From Paraktedonobacter carboxidivorans (GTDB lineage Bacteria; Chloroflexota; Ktedonobacteria; Ktedonobacterales; Ktedonobacteraceae): a stretch of 64,000 nt of DNA. The position numbers were made by a program, and so were the translations under genes. Shown here piece after piece: positions 51,548 through 61,154 of this stretch (position 1 is its first letter; each line of letters begins with the position of its first letter). The notes under the pieces are model-generated. The model was not told the DNA's origin, ran no database searches, and was given only the letters and a program-made list of their open reading frames with translations. The DNA is taken from NCBI GenBank assembly GCA_041156125.1, contig JBEVTI010000023.1, positions 1 to 64,000 of the forward strand, in the 5' to 3' direction.

Positions 51548-52995
51548 ACGAAGAAAAGAATACTTTGGAATCCCAAATTATAAATCAGATGCTTGAAGAC
51601 GGTAGCCTTTCACCGCGCGATCAGCAGACGACCCGCCTGATCCAGCATTTACAGGCATGCTCCCAGGAGTATGCGCAGGCGAATGAGCATTCTCTGGATC
51701 GCATCTGGAGCCGCCTGGTTCAACACCAGGATCAGCCTTTCTCTCTGCTGGCACAATGGAAGCCGTCTGAAGAGAAAATAATTATTCTCAAAGAAAGAAA
51801 AGCCATGCAAGATACTCCCATCTCTGGAGGCATGAACTCCTCGTCATCTTTATTCCAGCCAAAGAAACGTCGTTCGCTCAGGCGCGTGGTGGGACTCAGC
51901 CTTGTCGCTGCCGTGGTCCTCATCACGATTGTAAGCTTCACACTTTTCTCAGGTCTCCTGCGCTCAACCGCCCCAACAGCAAACAAGGGAGCAAAGACCA
52001 TCACAAGCGCGCCAACACCGCAGCAGACCGCGCTCAGCCATGGAACGCTGGTGTGCAGCTTTAGCGCTGGCCCGGAAGTTATGCTGACCAATGTGCCCTG
52101 GAATCCCGCTCTCGCCTGGTCTTCGCAAGGAGAAATTGCGGTGGTGAGCTACGCAAGCGTCAAGGCATACTCCGCGCAGAACTGCACATCTACAACATTC
52201 GCGCAATCATCGATTCAGCGGACAGATAAAGCGCTCTGGTCTCCTGATGGGAAGAAACTGCTGGTGGGCGACGTGGGCGATAACAGTGTATATGTGCTAA
52301 ACAGTCAGGGAATGATCATTGCGCATTTGAGCAATGCTAGCATGGCGATTACCTGGTCATCTGATAGCACGAAAATCTTTTTTGCTGCTCAGGACTCCAG
52401 GCAGGAACTGCATCTCGTTCAGAGCATGGATCTCAGCAATGGCAACCAGATAACAACTCTGGCAACGTTTCCTGGCAACTCGGTTATCATCAACCAATTG
52501 TCGCCCGATGGCAAACTTGCTCTGGTTGAGCAGGCCAATGCAATTAAAGGGAGCAAGTCTGTCTCTGCCTCAATCTGGGATGTCAACAGTGTAAAGAAGA
52601 TTAGCGATCTCCCGTCGAATGTAGACAAGTACGGCATCGATGCAGCATTCTCGCCCGATGGTTCTCAACTCGCGGTGAGTATGGCAGGCGTGCTGCAAAT
52701 CTATACAACAAACGGGCACCTGCTAACCTCATTCAAGGATACCTCTCCAGCGAACGAAGTACAGACGCTTGCCTGGTCGCCAAACAGCAAGTATCTTGCG
52801 AAGAGCTCCAATGCGATCAAGATTTATAATAGCGCTACGAAAAAGCTAGTGGCGACATTTGGTGCAGTTGATGCCCAACACCAGATCATCAGTCTGGCCT
52901 GGGCACCCGATAATACAGGGATTGCCTCTACAACGATAGTGCTGGCGGGTGGTATTCCTGATGATAATATGGTGAATGTCTGGAAACTTAGCTAA
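51544..52995 (+). CDS. Probable anti-sigma factor with WD40/TolB-like propeller
   Basis: The 483-aa protein has a ~110-residue cytoplasmic N-terminus, one membrane segment (VVGLSLVAAVVLITIVSFTLFSGLL, about residues 120-145) and an extracytoplasmic beta-propeller with recurring W-S-x-D/S-G units (ALWSPDGKKLLVGD, ITWSSDSTKIFF, AAFSPDGSQLAVS, LAWSPNSKYLAKS, LAWAPDNTGIAS). A coupled sigma factor and this membrane layout support an anti-sigma or sensor role. A zinc-binding HxxxCxxC motif is not evident, so it would be a non-ZAS type. Confidence 0.8.
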   Translation: MNEEKNTLESQIINQMLEDGSLSPRDQQTTRLIQHLQACSQEYAQANEHSLDRIWSRLVQHQDQPFSLLAQWKPSEEKIIILKERKAMQDTPISGGMNSSSSLFQPKKRRSLRRVVGLSLVAAVVLITIVSFTLFSGLLRSTAPTANKGAKTITSAPTPQQTALSHGTLVCSFSAGPEVMLTNVPWNPALAWSSQGEIAVVSYASVKAYSAQNCTSTTFAQSSIQRTDKALWSPDGKKLLVGDVGDNSVYVLNSQGMIIAHLSNASMAITWSSDSTKIFFAAQDSRQELHLVQSMDLSNGNQITTLATFPGNSVIINQLSPDGKLALVEQANAIKGSKSVSASIWDVNSVKKISDLPSNVDKYGIDAAFSPDGSQLAVSMAGVLQIYTTNGHLLTSFKDTSPANEVQTLAWSPNSKYLAKSSNAIKIYNSATKKLVATFGAVDAQHQIISLAWAPDNTGIASTTIVLAGGIPDDNMVNVWKLS

Positions 52996-53089
52996 GACCC
53001 TGGCCAGGTTTTTGCACCCGGATTACGTCTTCTAGAACCGTTGTATATACTGATACACTTTTCAACCATTCACAAAACAGAGGAATAGC

Positions 53090-53997
53090 ATGGACGACAC
53101 ATCTCTTGCAAAAGAACAGGTATGGGACAGAATTGTTCAACGCTTCTCTCAAGTAACGGATGGCCTTGGGAAGCCGCTTGACCCCGGCATTTTTACAACA
53201 GTTGTGGCCTTTAATGCGGTTGGGATGATTACGACAGCTTCCTGTGAGGGACATCTTAAGCGCGGCGTACCTGCTCCTTTTCTACTGTTCAATTCAGATG
53301 CACTTACAGCAGATTATAAGCGCGCTCGAGATGCGATGGCTCAGGCAAGAAAAGAGCGTCAAGCCCAACAACTTTCAACCGTTGAAGTGGAACGTATGTA
53401 TGAAGAGGGGAAGCAATTACAAGCTGAAGTAAGGCGCAAGCATCTCCAGTCATTCGCGCCACTAATGGGCTATCTCAGCGCTTTTATGCCGAACGCCATG
53501 TTCCTTACGATCGACGGCTCTTTCTGATTGATGGCAAAGGTATTCTTGCAAGCTTGCAAAGCCTGGGTGCGCAATGTCAGCCCGTACGTTCATTTGAGCA
53601 CCGCCAACAAAAATTGTTGGAATATCGACAGGAAATGCACGCTTTTAGTATGTTCCTCAAACAGTGTTATTTTTCAGAAGAAACCTTTCCTTCTCCAAGC
53701 GCTTCATCCACTACCAATAACCCTTCTTTGCTAGAACAAACAATGCCTCATCCACCTTCTTTTTCAGAGCATCGGGAACAGTGGCAAACGCTGATGGAGC
53801 AGGAAAAGCAACAGGCTGAGATCGAAGGGCGACCCCTGGATGCTGCCATCGCGGAAGCTACTGTCGTTCTCAATCAGCTTGGTATCGCTAATTATTATGG
53901 TCCCCCCGGCCTTCTTGAGCGCTCCCCTTATGCTCCCTGGATCAGTATTCAGCAAAACCTTCCGCGAGGAGAAGATGAAGAGGCAAGCATGCATTGA
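53090..53997 (+). pseudogene. Hypothetical protein gene interrupted by one frameshift
   Basis: The first part (from ATG 53090) reads MDDTSLAKEQVWDRIVQRF to APLMGYLS. The second part continues in another frame as RFYAERHVPYDRRLFLIDGKG and on to the stop at 53997. The best junction is at about 53481-53484, where a single C appears to be missing (YLS then RFYAER). The conceptual ~300-aa protein is soluble, helical and Gln-rich and I recognise no family. It could be a sequencing error or a recent null allele. Confidence 0.7.
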
Positions 53998-54197
53998 TTT
54001 TCTCAAAGAGACCTTTTTTGCGCAGGTAGTGTCCTGAGCTAACGCTTTGCTAACGCACATCTGCATGGAAGTATCCGCCGAGATTTTAAAACAGCCTGTT
54101 ATTCCGAGCTACCAAACGTTTTACTAACACCACTCGTGCTAATCTTCTTACAGTGACCTGCGGACATATATGAGAGTAACACTCGCCCTGTCTGATA

Positions 54198-54926
54198 GGC
54201 AAGACTTGCCTCACGCTGGGCATTTCCCGACATGGTGGTTATAGCGAGTATGCTCGTGTGCCTGGTGAGATGATTTTCCCCCTTCCTGACGACCTTGATT
54301 ACAAGCAAGCCCTTGTGCTTTCGGCTGGCACAATGGCCATGATGGCATTGCGCCAACTCGAAAAGCATGGCTTGACTCCGCAACTTGGGCCAGTCCTGAT
54401 CACTGGTGCTACGGGGGGTGTAGGCAGCCTGGCCGTTAAACTGCTGTCACAGCGCGGGTATACTGTAGCCGCAAGCACTGGCAAAGCAGAAGCCCATGAA
54501 TATCTGATGGGCCTGGGAGCCAGCGAAATCCTGAGCCGCGAGGAGGTTTCAGCAGATAGTACCCGACCACTCGAAGCACAGCGTTGGGCTGGTAGCATCG
54601 ACAATGTGGGTGGTACAACGCTGGCCTATCTGATGCGAACCACGCAAAAGGGGGGAGCGATTGCCTCCATTGGCGTAGCAGGCGGAGCAACATTTCATGC
54701 AACTGTTTATCCTTTGATTCTGCGAGGCATTAAGCTGCTGGGGGTCGATATGCCATCAACGCCATTGGAGACCCAGCACGAGCTGTGGGAGGAGCTGACG
54801 CGCGAAAAAACGCTCCTGAGTTCTACAGATGACATTGTGTCCGAAGTGGCCCTGGAGGACATTATAAGGATCACCAGGGCCATGCTGGACGGGCAGACAC
54901 GGGGCCGCGTCCTTGTCAGACAGTAA
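54198..54926 (+). pseudogene. 5'-truncated zinc-free alcohol dehydrogenase/acrylyl-CoA reductase-like gene (YhdH type)
   Basis: The frame contains RHGGYSEYARVPGEMIFPLP, LITGATGGVGSLAVKLLSQRGY (NADP motif), GASEILSREE and IRITRAMLDGQTRGRVLVRQ, the C-terminal two thirds of YhdH/YhfP quinone oxidoreductase-like proteins (~325 aa). About 90 N-terminal residues are missing; upstream of 54198 homology is lost. A start at ATG 54258 would not restore the substrate domain, so I treat it as a remnant. The 200 bp before it holds no other gene. Confidence 0.75.
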
Positions 54927-55041
54927 GGACGATTTGCAGTCGTCGCCAAAGACACCAGTGACGATTTTCTCAGCGGGGATACCTGTCAACATTGAGACTA
55001 TCTCCGCAATATCTTCTTAGGCGATGGCTTCTATAAACTCT

Positions 55042-55437
55042 TTATTTGCTAGATGCGTTAAATTGTTGCTGCTGGCGATCAATTTCAGCGTGAACCTCTG
55101 CAATGCTCATACCGATCTGGTGAGCGGTGATAAGCAGTTGAGTCACGGCGGGAGCGAGTTGCTCGCGCCGCTCTTGCTCGGAGAACGCTGGCAGGTGGTC
55201 CGCTACCTGCACCCCTTTGCGGGCCGCTGTCACGACCCAACCCTCCTGTTCCAGTTCATTATAGGCGCGTACAACTGTATTGGGAGCGATCCCCAGGTCT
55301 CGTGCAAGCTGACGCACGGAGGGCAACGCTTGCCCCGGTAAGAGATAAGCCGACGCAATGAGCCGACGCAATTGCTGGCTAATCTGTTCATATGGTGGCA
55401 TTGAACTTTCATGATTGAGCACGAGGAAGTCGTTCAC
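55042..55437 (-). CDS. GntR-family regulator (YtrA subfamily)
   Basis: The ~131-aa protein has a winged helix (YEQISQQLRRLIASAYLLPGQALPSVRQLARDLGIAPNTVVRAYNELEQEG split here by the standard turn) and a short C-terminal helical dimerisation part, the YtrA plan. These regulators usually control adjacent ABC or membrane-protein genes. The GTG at 55437 overlaps the stop of the upstream membrane protein gene (GTGA), implying translational coupling; ATG 55461 is an alternative start. Confidence 0.88.
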   Translation of the reverse strand: MNDFLVLNHESSMPPYEQISQQLRRLIASAYLLPGQALPSVRQLARDLGIAPNTVVRAYNELEQEGWVVTAARKGVQVADHLPAFSEQERREQLAPAVTQLLITAHQIGMSIAEVHAEIDRQQQQFNASSK

Positions 55438-56495
55438 GAGACCACAACTTCTTTCCTCCATGGCCAGCCAGTCTTTTTTCCACCCAGGTACTTTTCATCG
55501 TCTGAATTCGGCAAGACCGTTGGTGCCCAGCACAGCAGGCAGAAGATCGTGACTGCACACTGCACGCTGAAGAGTATGGGAGACGAGAGAAGCCAGGGCA
55601 GGAAAAAAAACCACTGGAGTAGGAGATAGTTTTTGAGGGAGCCTACAACGCCTTTATGCGTATTGTTGATCGTCAGTGCTCGCAACAGATCGTCAGCGCG
55701 CCGGGCGAGCAGAGGATCTGGGATCACGACAAGGCGCGGCAACCTGACGATCTGGAGCAAGCATATCTCTCCAACCAGGACGGTAGCCAGCATGCTGCAG
55801 CAGATGATCAGACGCATCCATAAGAATGGTGCTGCCACAGGCAAATCAGTGAGACCGGACCTGGTTGGGAGCCACAGGAGCAGCAAACAGTTGGCGACGA
55901 CTAGCAAGAGAAAGAGCCAGCGAAACAGGGGCGAACGATAGTCAGAGACATGGCGCTCACTCAAATCGGCGTAGGCAACACGCTGGCGCAGCGCTTGCTT
56001 GACACGCCAGAAACCCATACCAATCGTCAGCATGCGCTGCAGGACACTGCTGAGCGGGAAGATTGTTCCCAGCACCAGGAGCAGAGGCAAATTGTGAAAG
56101 ATCGCGCCTCGCGTGAAAACAAAGAGGAACAGGTTGAGCAAGGAGAGCACGATCCATGTAAGACCCGCAACGAAAGCAAAAGGACTGCTCAAGAGGTGAT
56201 CGGTCATACGTATCTCGTCGAGTGTCACGTTGTCATCTTGAGAGGTAATGCGGAAAGCGTGCAGACGGGTCTCCCACTGTTGCCGTTTTTTCTGGTCTGA
56301 GGCATCCCGGCTATTGATCTGAACCATTTTCATCGCCCCTTCCGACGACGCCATTTTTCTCGCGCTTGCCAGCAAGACAACCCCTCCCAGCAAAGTGCAA
56401 AACTGGCTAAGGTAGGCCAACACAATGAAAAGTGGAGAGGTAGTCAGAACAAGAGGAAAACCTGATAGTATGCTAAGCATAATTGTATTCTCCAT
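55434..56495 (-). CDS. Hypothetical polytopic membrane protein
   Basis: The ~353-aa protein has an N-terminal hydrophobic pair, a polar loop (residues ~60-110), and about seven further membrane segments in two groups (LTWIVLSLLNLFLFVF, LPLLLVLGTIFPL, LFRWLFLLLVVANCLLLL, and so on). I do not recognise it. It is coupled to the YtrA-type regulator that follows, so both probably form a self-regulated membrane-stress unit. The start is uncertain (56495, 56510 or 56531). Confidence 0.6.
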   Translation of the reverse strand: MENTIMLSILSGFPLVLTTSPLFIVLAYLSQFCTLLGGVVLLASARKMASSEGAMKMVQINSRDASDQKKRQQWETRLHAFRITSQDDNVTLDEIRMTDHLLSSPFAFVAGLTWIVLSLLNLFLFVFTRGAIFHNLPLLLVLGTIFPLSSVLQRMLTIGMGFWRVKQALRQRVAYADLSERHVSDYRSPLFRWLFLLLVVANCLLLLWLPTRSGLTDLPVAAPFLWMRLIICCSMLATVLVGEICLLQIVRLPRLVVIPDPLLARRADDLLRALTINNTHKGVVGSLKNYLLLQWFFFLPWLLSSPILFSVQCAVTIFCLLCWAPTVLPNSDDEKYLGGKKTGWPWRKEVVVS

Positions 56496-56565
56496 ACAAG
56501 GCGCTCTCATTGAAGAGAGAACTCCCGGCATCTATAATCTGTTTTGCTCGTAGAAAAAATTTTGC

Positions 56566-56586
56566 GAGACAGTGATCATCTGTCTC
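56566..56586. promoter_or_regulatory. Palindrome upstream of membrane-protein/YtrA operon
   Basis: GAGACAG (56566-56572) and CTGTCTC (56580-56586) flank TGATCAT. It lies about 70 bp upstream of the chosen start, a plausible operator for the GntR-type regulator of the operon. No other feature is visible in the remaining part of the gap to 56843. Confidence 0.4.
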
Positions 56587-56843
56587 AGGTATATGATACA
56601 GCAAATCATTATCTGTGTCAAGAGCTTAATACAGATAACTGGAATTCCGCCAGACGTAGAGCACGTTATGCTTACTGGTCTGGCAAAAAATCTCAGGGCG
56701 GGTGTTCTCATGCCTGAAGCAGGAATTTCAAAATACCGCTGGAGGACCTTCTGATACCAATTTGCGTTCTAACTGATAATTTCAAACAACCCTCAAGGCA
56801 GGATGGTGCGAAGCAACGTTCTCCTTTTGAACCCCCATCGACA

Positions 56844-58241
56844 TTAGCCAATCGCGAGCTTGATTTGCCCGATGCCTTGCTCGATTTGGGCAGATGAGAG
56901 GTGACCGTAGCCCAGAATAATTTCATGGAGATGTCGGCCTTTGACAATTGCGTGCCGCTCGACGGGATAAATGCATACTCCTGCACGCTCAATAGCAGCA
57001 ATGATTTCTGGCGTGAATGTCACCTGAGGGAAGCGAGCGACGAGATGGAGCCCAGTCGCGTCACCGACAATTTCGACCTGATCTGAGAAATGTTGCTGAA
57101 GTCGCGTGATCAGGACATCCCGTCGCTTCTGATACACGCGCTTCATTCTCACAATATGGCGTTCCAGATTGCCAGATTCGATAAACTGAGCCAGAATGAG
57201 TTGTTCCAGCGAGGGAGAGTGGAGGTCTAGCGAGCGTTTGATGCTGCGAGCATGCTCGACCAGTTCTGTGGGAAGGACAAGATAGCCCAGGCGAAGTGCC
57301 GGAGACAGAATTTTCGAGAATGTGCCAATATAGATCACGCGTTCTGGGCAGAGTCCCTGAAGAGAACTGATGGGACTTCCCACGTAACGAAATTCGCTAT
57401 CATAATCGTCTTCGACCACGTAACAATCGACTGTACGAGCAAACTGGAGCAGTTGCAAACGTCTCTGAATGGGCAGAACTCCGCCTTGAGGGAACTGGTG
57501 AGAGGGTGTCACAAAGATACAACGGGGTCGTTTGGTGAAAGGAAGAAGATCCGTTTGCATACCGTGTTCATCGACCGTGACAGGGAAAAGCTGTGCGCCT
57601 GAAGACGAGAGAATCAATTGCACCTCATAGTTCACGGGATCTTCAATCACCATTGCAGCGTTGGGGGAAAGCAGAAGCCTGTTCAGCAGCGAAAATGCCT
57701 GGGATGCCCCCGAGAGGATCAGGATGTGTGTTGGCTGGCAAGAGACCCCACGTGTGCGCTGAAGATAGCGGGCCAGAACTGTACGCAACTCCAGGCACCC
57801 TTCGGGGTGATCATAGCCAAATATGGCAGGCTCCACCGTTGCATAGACCTGTTGTGCAAGCTGGCTCCATTGCTTCCGTGGGAAAAGATCAAGCGCGGGC
57901 AGTCCCGAACGGAAATCGATCTGCTTGTTTTCCGTCTGAAATGATGCGACTGAGAGAGCCGACGAGGCGTCAAGCTCGCCTTGCCCTTTCTCAAAATGGA
58001 TACCCTCTACAACGTAGGTGCCAGACCCGGCGCGGCTTTCAATATAGCCTTCTGTCTGCAACTGATCATATGCTTCCAGCACCACATTGCGCGAAATATG
58101 CAAGTTCGCCGCAAGCTCACGTGTTGATGGGAGTTGTGCCCCTCCTTGAAGTGCGCCGCAGAGGATTTGAGCGCGTATTTGCTCGTACACCTGCCGGATG
58201 AGGGGTTTAGTTGAAGGTCGTTCAATGGGAATCCAGAACAT
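56844..58241 (-). CDS. MocR/PdxR-type regulator (GntR HTH plus aminotransferase)
   Basis: The 465-aa protein has a GntR winged helix (LIRQVYEQIRAQILCGAL, LPSTRELAANLHISRNVVLEAYDQL) and a fold-type I aminotransferase-like domain with HILILSGASQAFSLL, YVVEDDYDSEFRY and the PLP-lysine motif GTFSKILSPALRLGYLVLP. MocR proteins use PLP as effector and often control PLP or amino-acid genes. Here it is divergent from the tautomerase and B3/4 genes, 237 bp apart, which are its likely targets. Confidence 0.93.
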   Translation of the reverse strand: MFWIPIERPSTKPLIRQVYEQIRAQILCGALQGGAQLPSTRELAANLHISRNVVLEAYDQLQTEGYIESRAGSGTYVVEGIHFEKGQGELDASSALSVASFQTENKQIDFRSGLPALDLFPRKQWSQLAQQVYATVEPAIFGYDHPEGCLELRTVLARYLQRTRGVSCQPTHILILSGASQAFSLLNRLLLSPNAAMVIEDPVNYEVQLILSSSGAQLFPVTVDEHGMQTDLLPFTKRPRCIFVTPSHQFPQGGVLPIQRRLQLLQFARTVDCYVVEDDYDSEFRYVGSPISSLQGLCPERVIYIGTFSKILSPALRLGYLVLPTELVEHARSIKRSLDLHSPSLEQLILAQFIESGNLERHIVRMKRVYQKRRDVLITRLQQHFSDQVEIVGDATGLHLVARFPQVTFTPEIIAAIERAGVCIYPVERHAIVKGRHLHEIILGYGHLSSAQIEQGIGQIKLAIG

Positions 58242-58412
58242 AGAGGATGCTCACCTTTTCTTCAAAGTGGTACCATCAATACTTGTTGGAACTGGCTCTA
58301 CACCAGACCAGTCCTTGTATGGTATTGTAACACCTTAGGACAACGGAAATGGTTGAAGAACGTTTTCCAGGCAGGAAGAATGGGACAGGTGGAGGCGTAT
58401 CTGAATAGGACC

Positions 58413-58532
58413 TTCCATTTGCGAGGATGATCTTCTAAAAAGGCTGAAAATGCCATCTGACACAGGAAAGGATCTCGTATGGCACAAATCAAAATCTATG
58501 GCTTGAAAGAACATCTCGCGCCTCTGAAAGAG
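58413..58532 (+). repeat. 120-bp segment duplicated downstream (copy 1)
   Basis: This segment holds the leader and first 18 codons of the tautomerase gene. It is repeated without indels at 59731-59850, with about 85% identity by eye, on the other side of the two-gene unit. Confidence 0.85.
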
Positions 58533-58868
58533 AAGTTTTCTGATGTCCTTCACACTTGCGCTGTAGAGGCTCTCCATCTGCCTCCCGACAAACGCTTTCA
58601 TCGATTTTTTCTGCTCGACTCATCCGATTTTTTCTTTCCCCGAGATCGCAGCACACGCTATACCATTCTGGAGATCAGTCTGTTTGAAGGCCGTTCTGTT
58701 GAAACGAAAAAGCAGCTCATACACTTGCTGTTTACCAGACTGCAAGAGGAATTGCTCATCCCTTCACAAGATATCGAGATCACCATCTTTGAGACGCCAC
58801 AGCAGAACTGGGGAATTCGTGGGCTGCCCGGCGATGAATTGCACTTGAATTATCGAGTTGACGTTTGA
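58479..58868 (+). CDS. Tautomerase/MIF-superfamily protein
   Basis: The 129-aa protein looks like a monomer of the tautomerase superfamily (IKIYGLKEHLAPLKEKFSDVLHTCAVEAL, YTILEISLFEGRSVETKKQLIHLL, IEITIFETPQQNWGIRG), with the beta-alpha-beta repeats and the usual loop GRS-x-E-x-KKQL. It lacks a Pro directly after the start Met (MAQIK), which in true tautomerases serves as the catalytic base, so activity is uncertain. GGAAAGGA lies upstream. The B3/4 gene follows, so the pair may be co-transcribed under MocR control. Confidence 0.83.
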   Translation: MAQIKIYGLKEHLAPLKEKFSDVLHTCAVEALHLPPDKRFHRFFLLDSSDFFFPRDRSTRYTILEISLFEGRSVETKKQLIHLLFTRLQEELLIPSQDIEITIFETPQQNWGIRGLPGDELHLNYRVDV

Positions 58869-58996
58869 AGATGGAGGCAGTGGAACTCATCTTCAGTAGA
58901 ACCAGGCAGACGATGGCTTTCCGTGAGTTTCCCATTCCGTTCTTCATTGGGATACAAAACGAGCGATTTCTGAAAAGATCTTGTACTGGAGGTAAA

Positions 58997-59716
58997 ATGC
59001 ATATTTTTCAATATCACCCGGATATCCTGACGCGATACCCACAGATCGTTGGCGGAGCGATCCTGGCTCAGAATGTGACAAATGGCCCAACCCCGGCACC
59101 TTTGCAGGCGCTCTACCAGGCCGAACAGCAGCAGGTTCTGCAACGCCTTGGCAACACTCCCCTGAGCCAGATTGAGTCTCTGGCAGCCTGGCGTCGTGCT
59201 TTTCGTGGTTTTGGCGTAGATCCGACGCAATACCGGAGCGCCTCCGAAGCCCTTTTGCGCCGCTTAACCAAAAAAGGGAATATTCCGAGCATCAATCGGC
59301 TGGTCGATCTTGGCAATCTCGTAAGCATCCGCTATGGGCTGCCTGTGGCAGTGGTGGAGAGGCGTGCCTTGCAGGGGGCGGTGACGGTGCATTTTGCCAA
59401 TGGATCAGAACTGTACAGCGATCTGGGAACAAACGATGAGGACCACCCTGAGCCAGGCGAGGTCGTGTTCTCTGATGAAAATGGGATGGTGATCGCACGT
59501 CGCTGGTGCTGGCGACAAAGCGAATCCAGCGCCGCTGTCGCACAAACGCAAGAGTGCCTGATTACGGTCGAAGCGCACCATGCCACAGGCCAGCAGGACA
59601 TCGAAGCCGCGCTGCACGACCTGCTGGCTTTGCTGAAGGAATATGCCGGGGGAACCACTACATCGGCTATTCTGGATGCACACCATCCAGCATTGATTTG
59701 CTCGCTCCCCGAGTGA
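58997..59716 (+). CDS. B3/B4 tRNA-binding domain protein
   Basis: The 239-aa protein matches stand-alone B3/4 domain proteins, related to the editing region of the PheRS beta subunit: WRRAFRGFGVDPTQYRSASEALLRRL, INRLVDLGNLVSIRYGLPVAVVE and VIARRWCWRQSESSAA. Stand-alone versions are thought to bind or proofread aminoacyl-tRNA or an amino acid-like ligand. ATG 58997 follows GGAGGT by 4 nt; an upstream in-frame reading from 58865 is not preferred. It is downstream of the tautomerase gene. Confidence 0.85.
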   Translation: MHIFQYHPDILTRYPQIVGGAILAQNVTNGPTPAPLQALYQAEQQQVLQRLGNTPLSQIESLAAWRRAFRGFGVDPTQYRSASEALLRRLTKKGNIPSINRLVDLGNLVSIRYGLPVAVVERRALQGAVTVHFANGSELYSDLGTNDEDHPEPGEVVFSDENGMVIARRWCWRQSESSAAVAQTQECLITVEAHHATGQQDIEAALHDLLALLKEYAGGTTTSAILDAHHPALICSLPE

Positions 59717-59730
59717 GCAGCGGTCTTGCT

Positions 59731-59850
59731 TTCCATTTGCGAGAATGATCTTCTAAAAGGGCTGAGAATGCCACCTGACACAGGAAAGGATTTTGTATGA
59801 TATAGATCAAAATCTACGGCTTGAAAGAACCTCTCCCGCCTCTGAAAAAG
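59731..59850 (+). pseudogene. Dead duplicate of the tautomerase gene start (copy 2)
   Basis: This is the second copy of 58413-58532. It keeps the AGGAAAGGA site and the ATG, but the third codon is TAG, and the frame afterwards still reads IKIYGLKEPLPPLKK, matching the tautomerase N-terminus. After 59850 similarity stops. From there to 60113 I see no gene. The copy probably arose by tandem duplication of the tautomerase-B3/4 unit followed by deletion. Confidence 0.85.
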
Positions 59851-60113
59851 ATACTGAAAGGCGCCGGAGCATACATGACCACCGCTCAAATTTTGAGAAC
59901 GAATGGTCCCAGGAGCAGAACAGGGGATGTGAGGATCGAAAAAGCAGACATGCGGCTTTGCTGCATCATCTGGGGGATATCTCATTCTGTCCATGCATAA
60001 GTATATGGCATGCATTAGCCTGATTATCCCAGGTTGTCACAAACTGACCACTGAGAGGAAGACAAGCAAGATTGAGCTCATATATTCAATGCCTGAGTTC
60101 TAACAGAACCCCT

Positions 60114-60971
60114 TCAAGATCCCTCTGCAGATTTATTGGTCTGGGCTGCCAGAAGCGTCAGTTGTCCGGTAGCCTGATTTATTGCCAGATAGAGAACTTG
60201 CTGGTTGTCTAACCAGAAAGGGGAACTGGCTGTACCCGTCAGTCTGGCGAATTGTATCGCGCTTCCTGACAGCGTATACGCGTGCAGCACACCACCATCG
60301 CTGTAGACCAGGGCGCGATTATCGGGGGACCAGTCCATACCTAGCAATGGATCTTGCAAGTTAAGGGTAAAAAGCGTCTGGTGATTGACCGGCTTCAGGG
60401 CGTGCAGGCTCTCCTGTCCTTGAGCGCCGATCTGCTCATAGGTCAGAATCTTGCCATCCGGTGACCAGGCGAGACTGCCAATGCTAAAGCTGCCTGGCAT
60501 CACGAGTGTACGAACACTATTTTGCTCGGTATCAAAAAGATAGATGGCGTGGCTCGGTCCCTGTATGAGTTGCGCTGAGGGGCTGTTGCCGGGCGTGGCA
60601 AGGATTGCCAGGAAACGTCCATCAGGCGACCAACTCAGACGTTGCGCGACCAGGGGTAGCGTGAAGGTTTTAAACGCCTGAACTGATTTGCCGTCAGGGG
60701 TGCTGTTCCAGAGGGTTACCTGTGTCCCAGTTTCGGTAATCGAAGTGATCTCATTGCTCGCAGAGGGATGCCAACTTGCTGCTAGCGCTGTTGTGCCCAG
60801 CAGTTGCATATAATGTCCTGTATGTACCAGAGCCAGCAGTGGCACCGTCTCGTTCGCTGGATAGATGGTTGTGATAAGCGCAGAACCATCGGGGGCCCAT
60901 GAGACATCTCTGGCATACCTCATTGCCAGCTTATTCTGTGCGATTGGATCGGCAAGGTCGGTCGTATACAT
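60114..60971 (-). CDS. WD40/TolB-like beta-propeller protein
   Basis: The ~285-aa protein is made of propeller blades with W-S/A-P-D-G units (DVSWAPDGSALITTIY, LSWSPDGRFLAIL, LAWSPDGKILTYEQ, MDWSPDNRALVYS). No signal peptide or membrane segment is present at the chosen start. Related Chloroflexota proteins are often C-terminal parts of membrane sensors, so this may be a free-standing or shortened version. ATG 60971 has AAGGAGAGG 8 nt upstream; a GTG precedes it directly. Confidence 0.7.
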   Translation of the reverse strand: MYTTDLADPIAQNKLAMRYARDVSWAPDGSALITTIYPANETVPLLALVHTGHYMQLLGTTALAASWHPSASNEITSITETGTQVTLWNSTPDGKSVQAFKTFTLPLVAQRLSWSPDGRFLAILATPGNSPSAQLIQGPSHAIYLFDTEQNSVRTLVMPGSFSIGSLAWSPDGKILTYEQIGAQGQESLHALKPVNHQTLFTLNLQDPLLGMDWSPDNRALVYSDGGVLHAYTLSGSAIQFARLTGTASSPFWLDNQQVLYLAINQATGQLTLLAAQTNKSAEGS

Positions 60972-61154
60972 CACGCCAGCCTCTCCTTTGTGGAGGATTG
61001 GCTTTGTTCAGACAGCTTTGCATCCAAAATCCAGGTCCTCGCTTGCTGGTTTCCTGGTGGTTTACCTGCAAGTATCTATGTGTTCAAACTGATAGTGGAT
61101 TGTACCACTTCTGGCCTTTGCTTGCCTGAATTTTATTTTTAAAGCTTTGATCTG

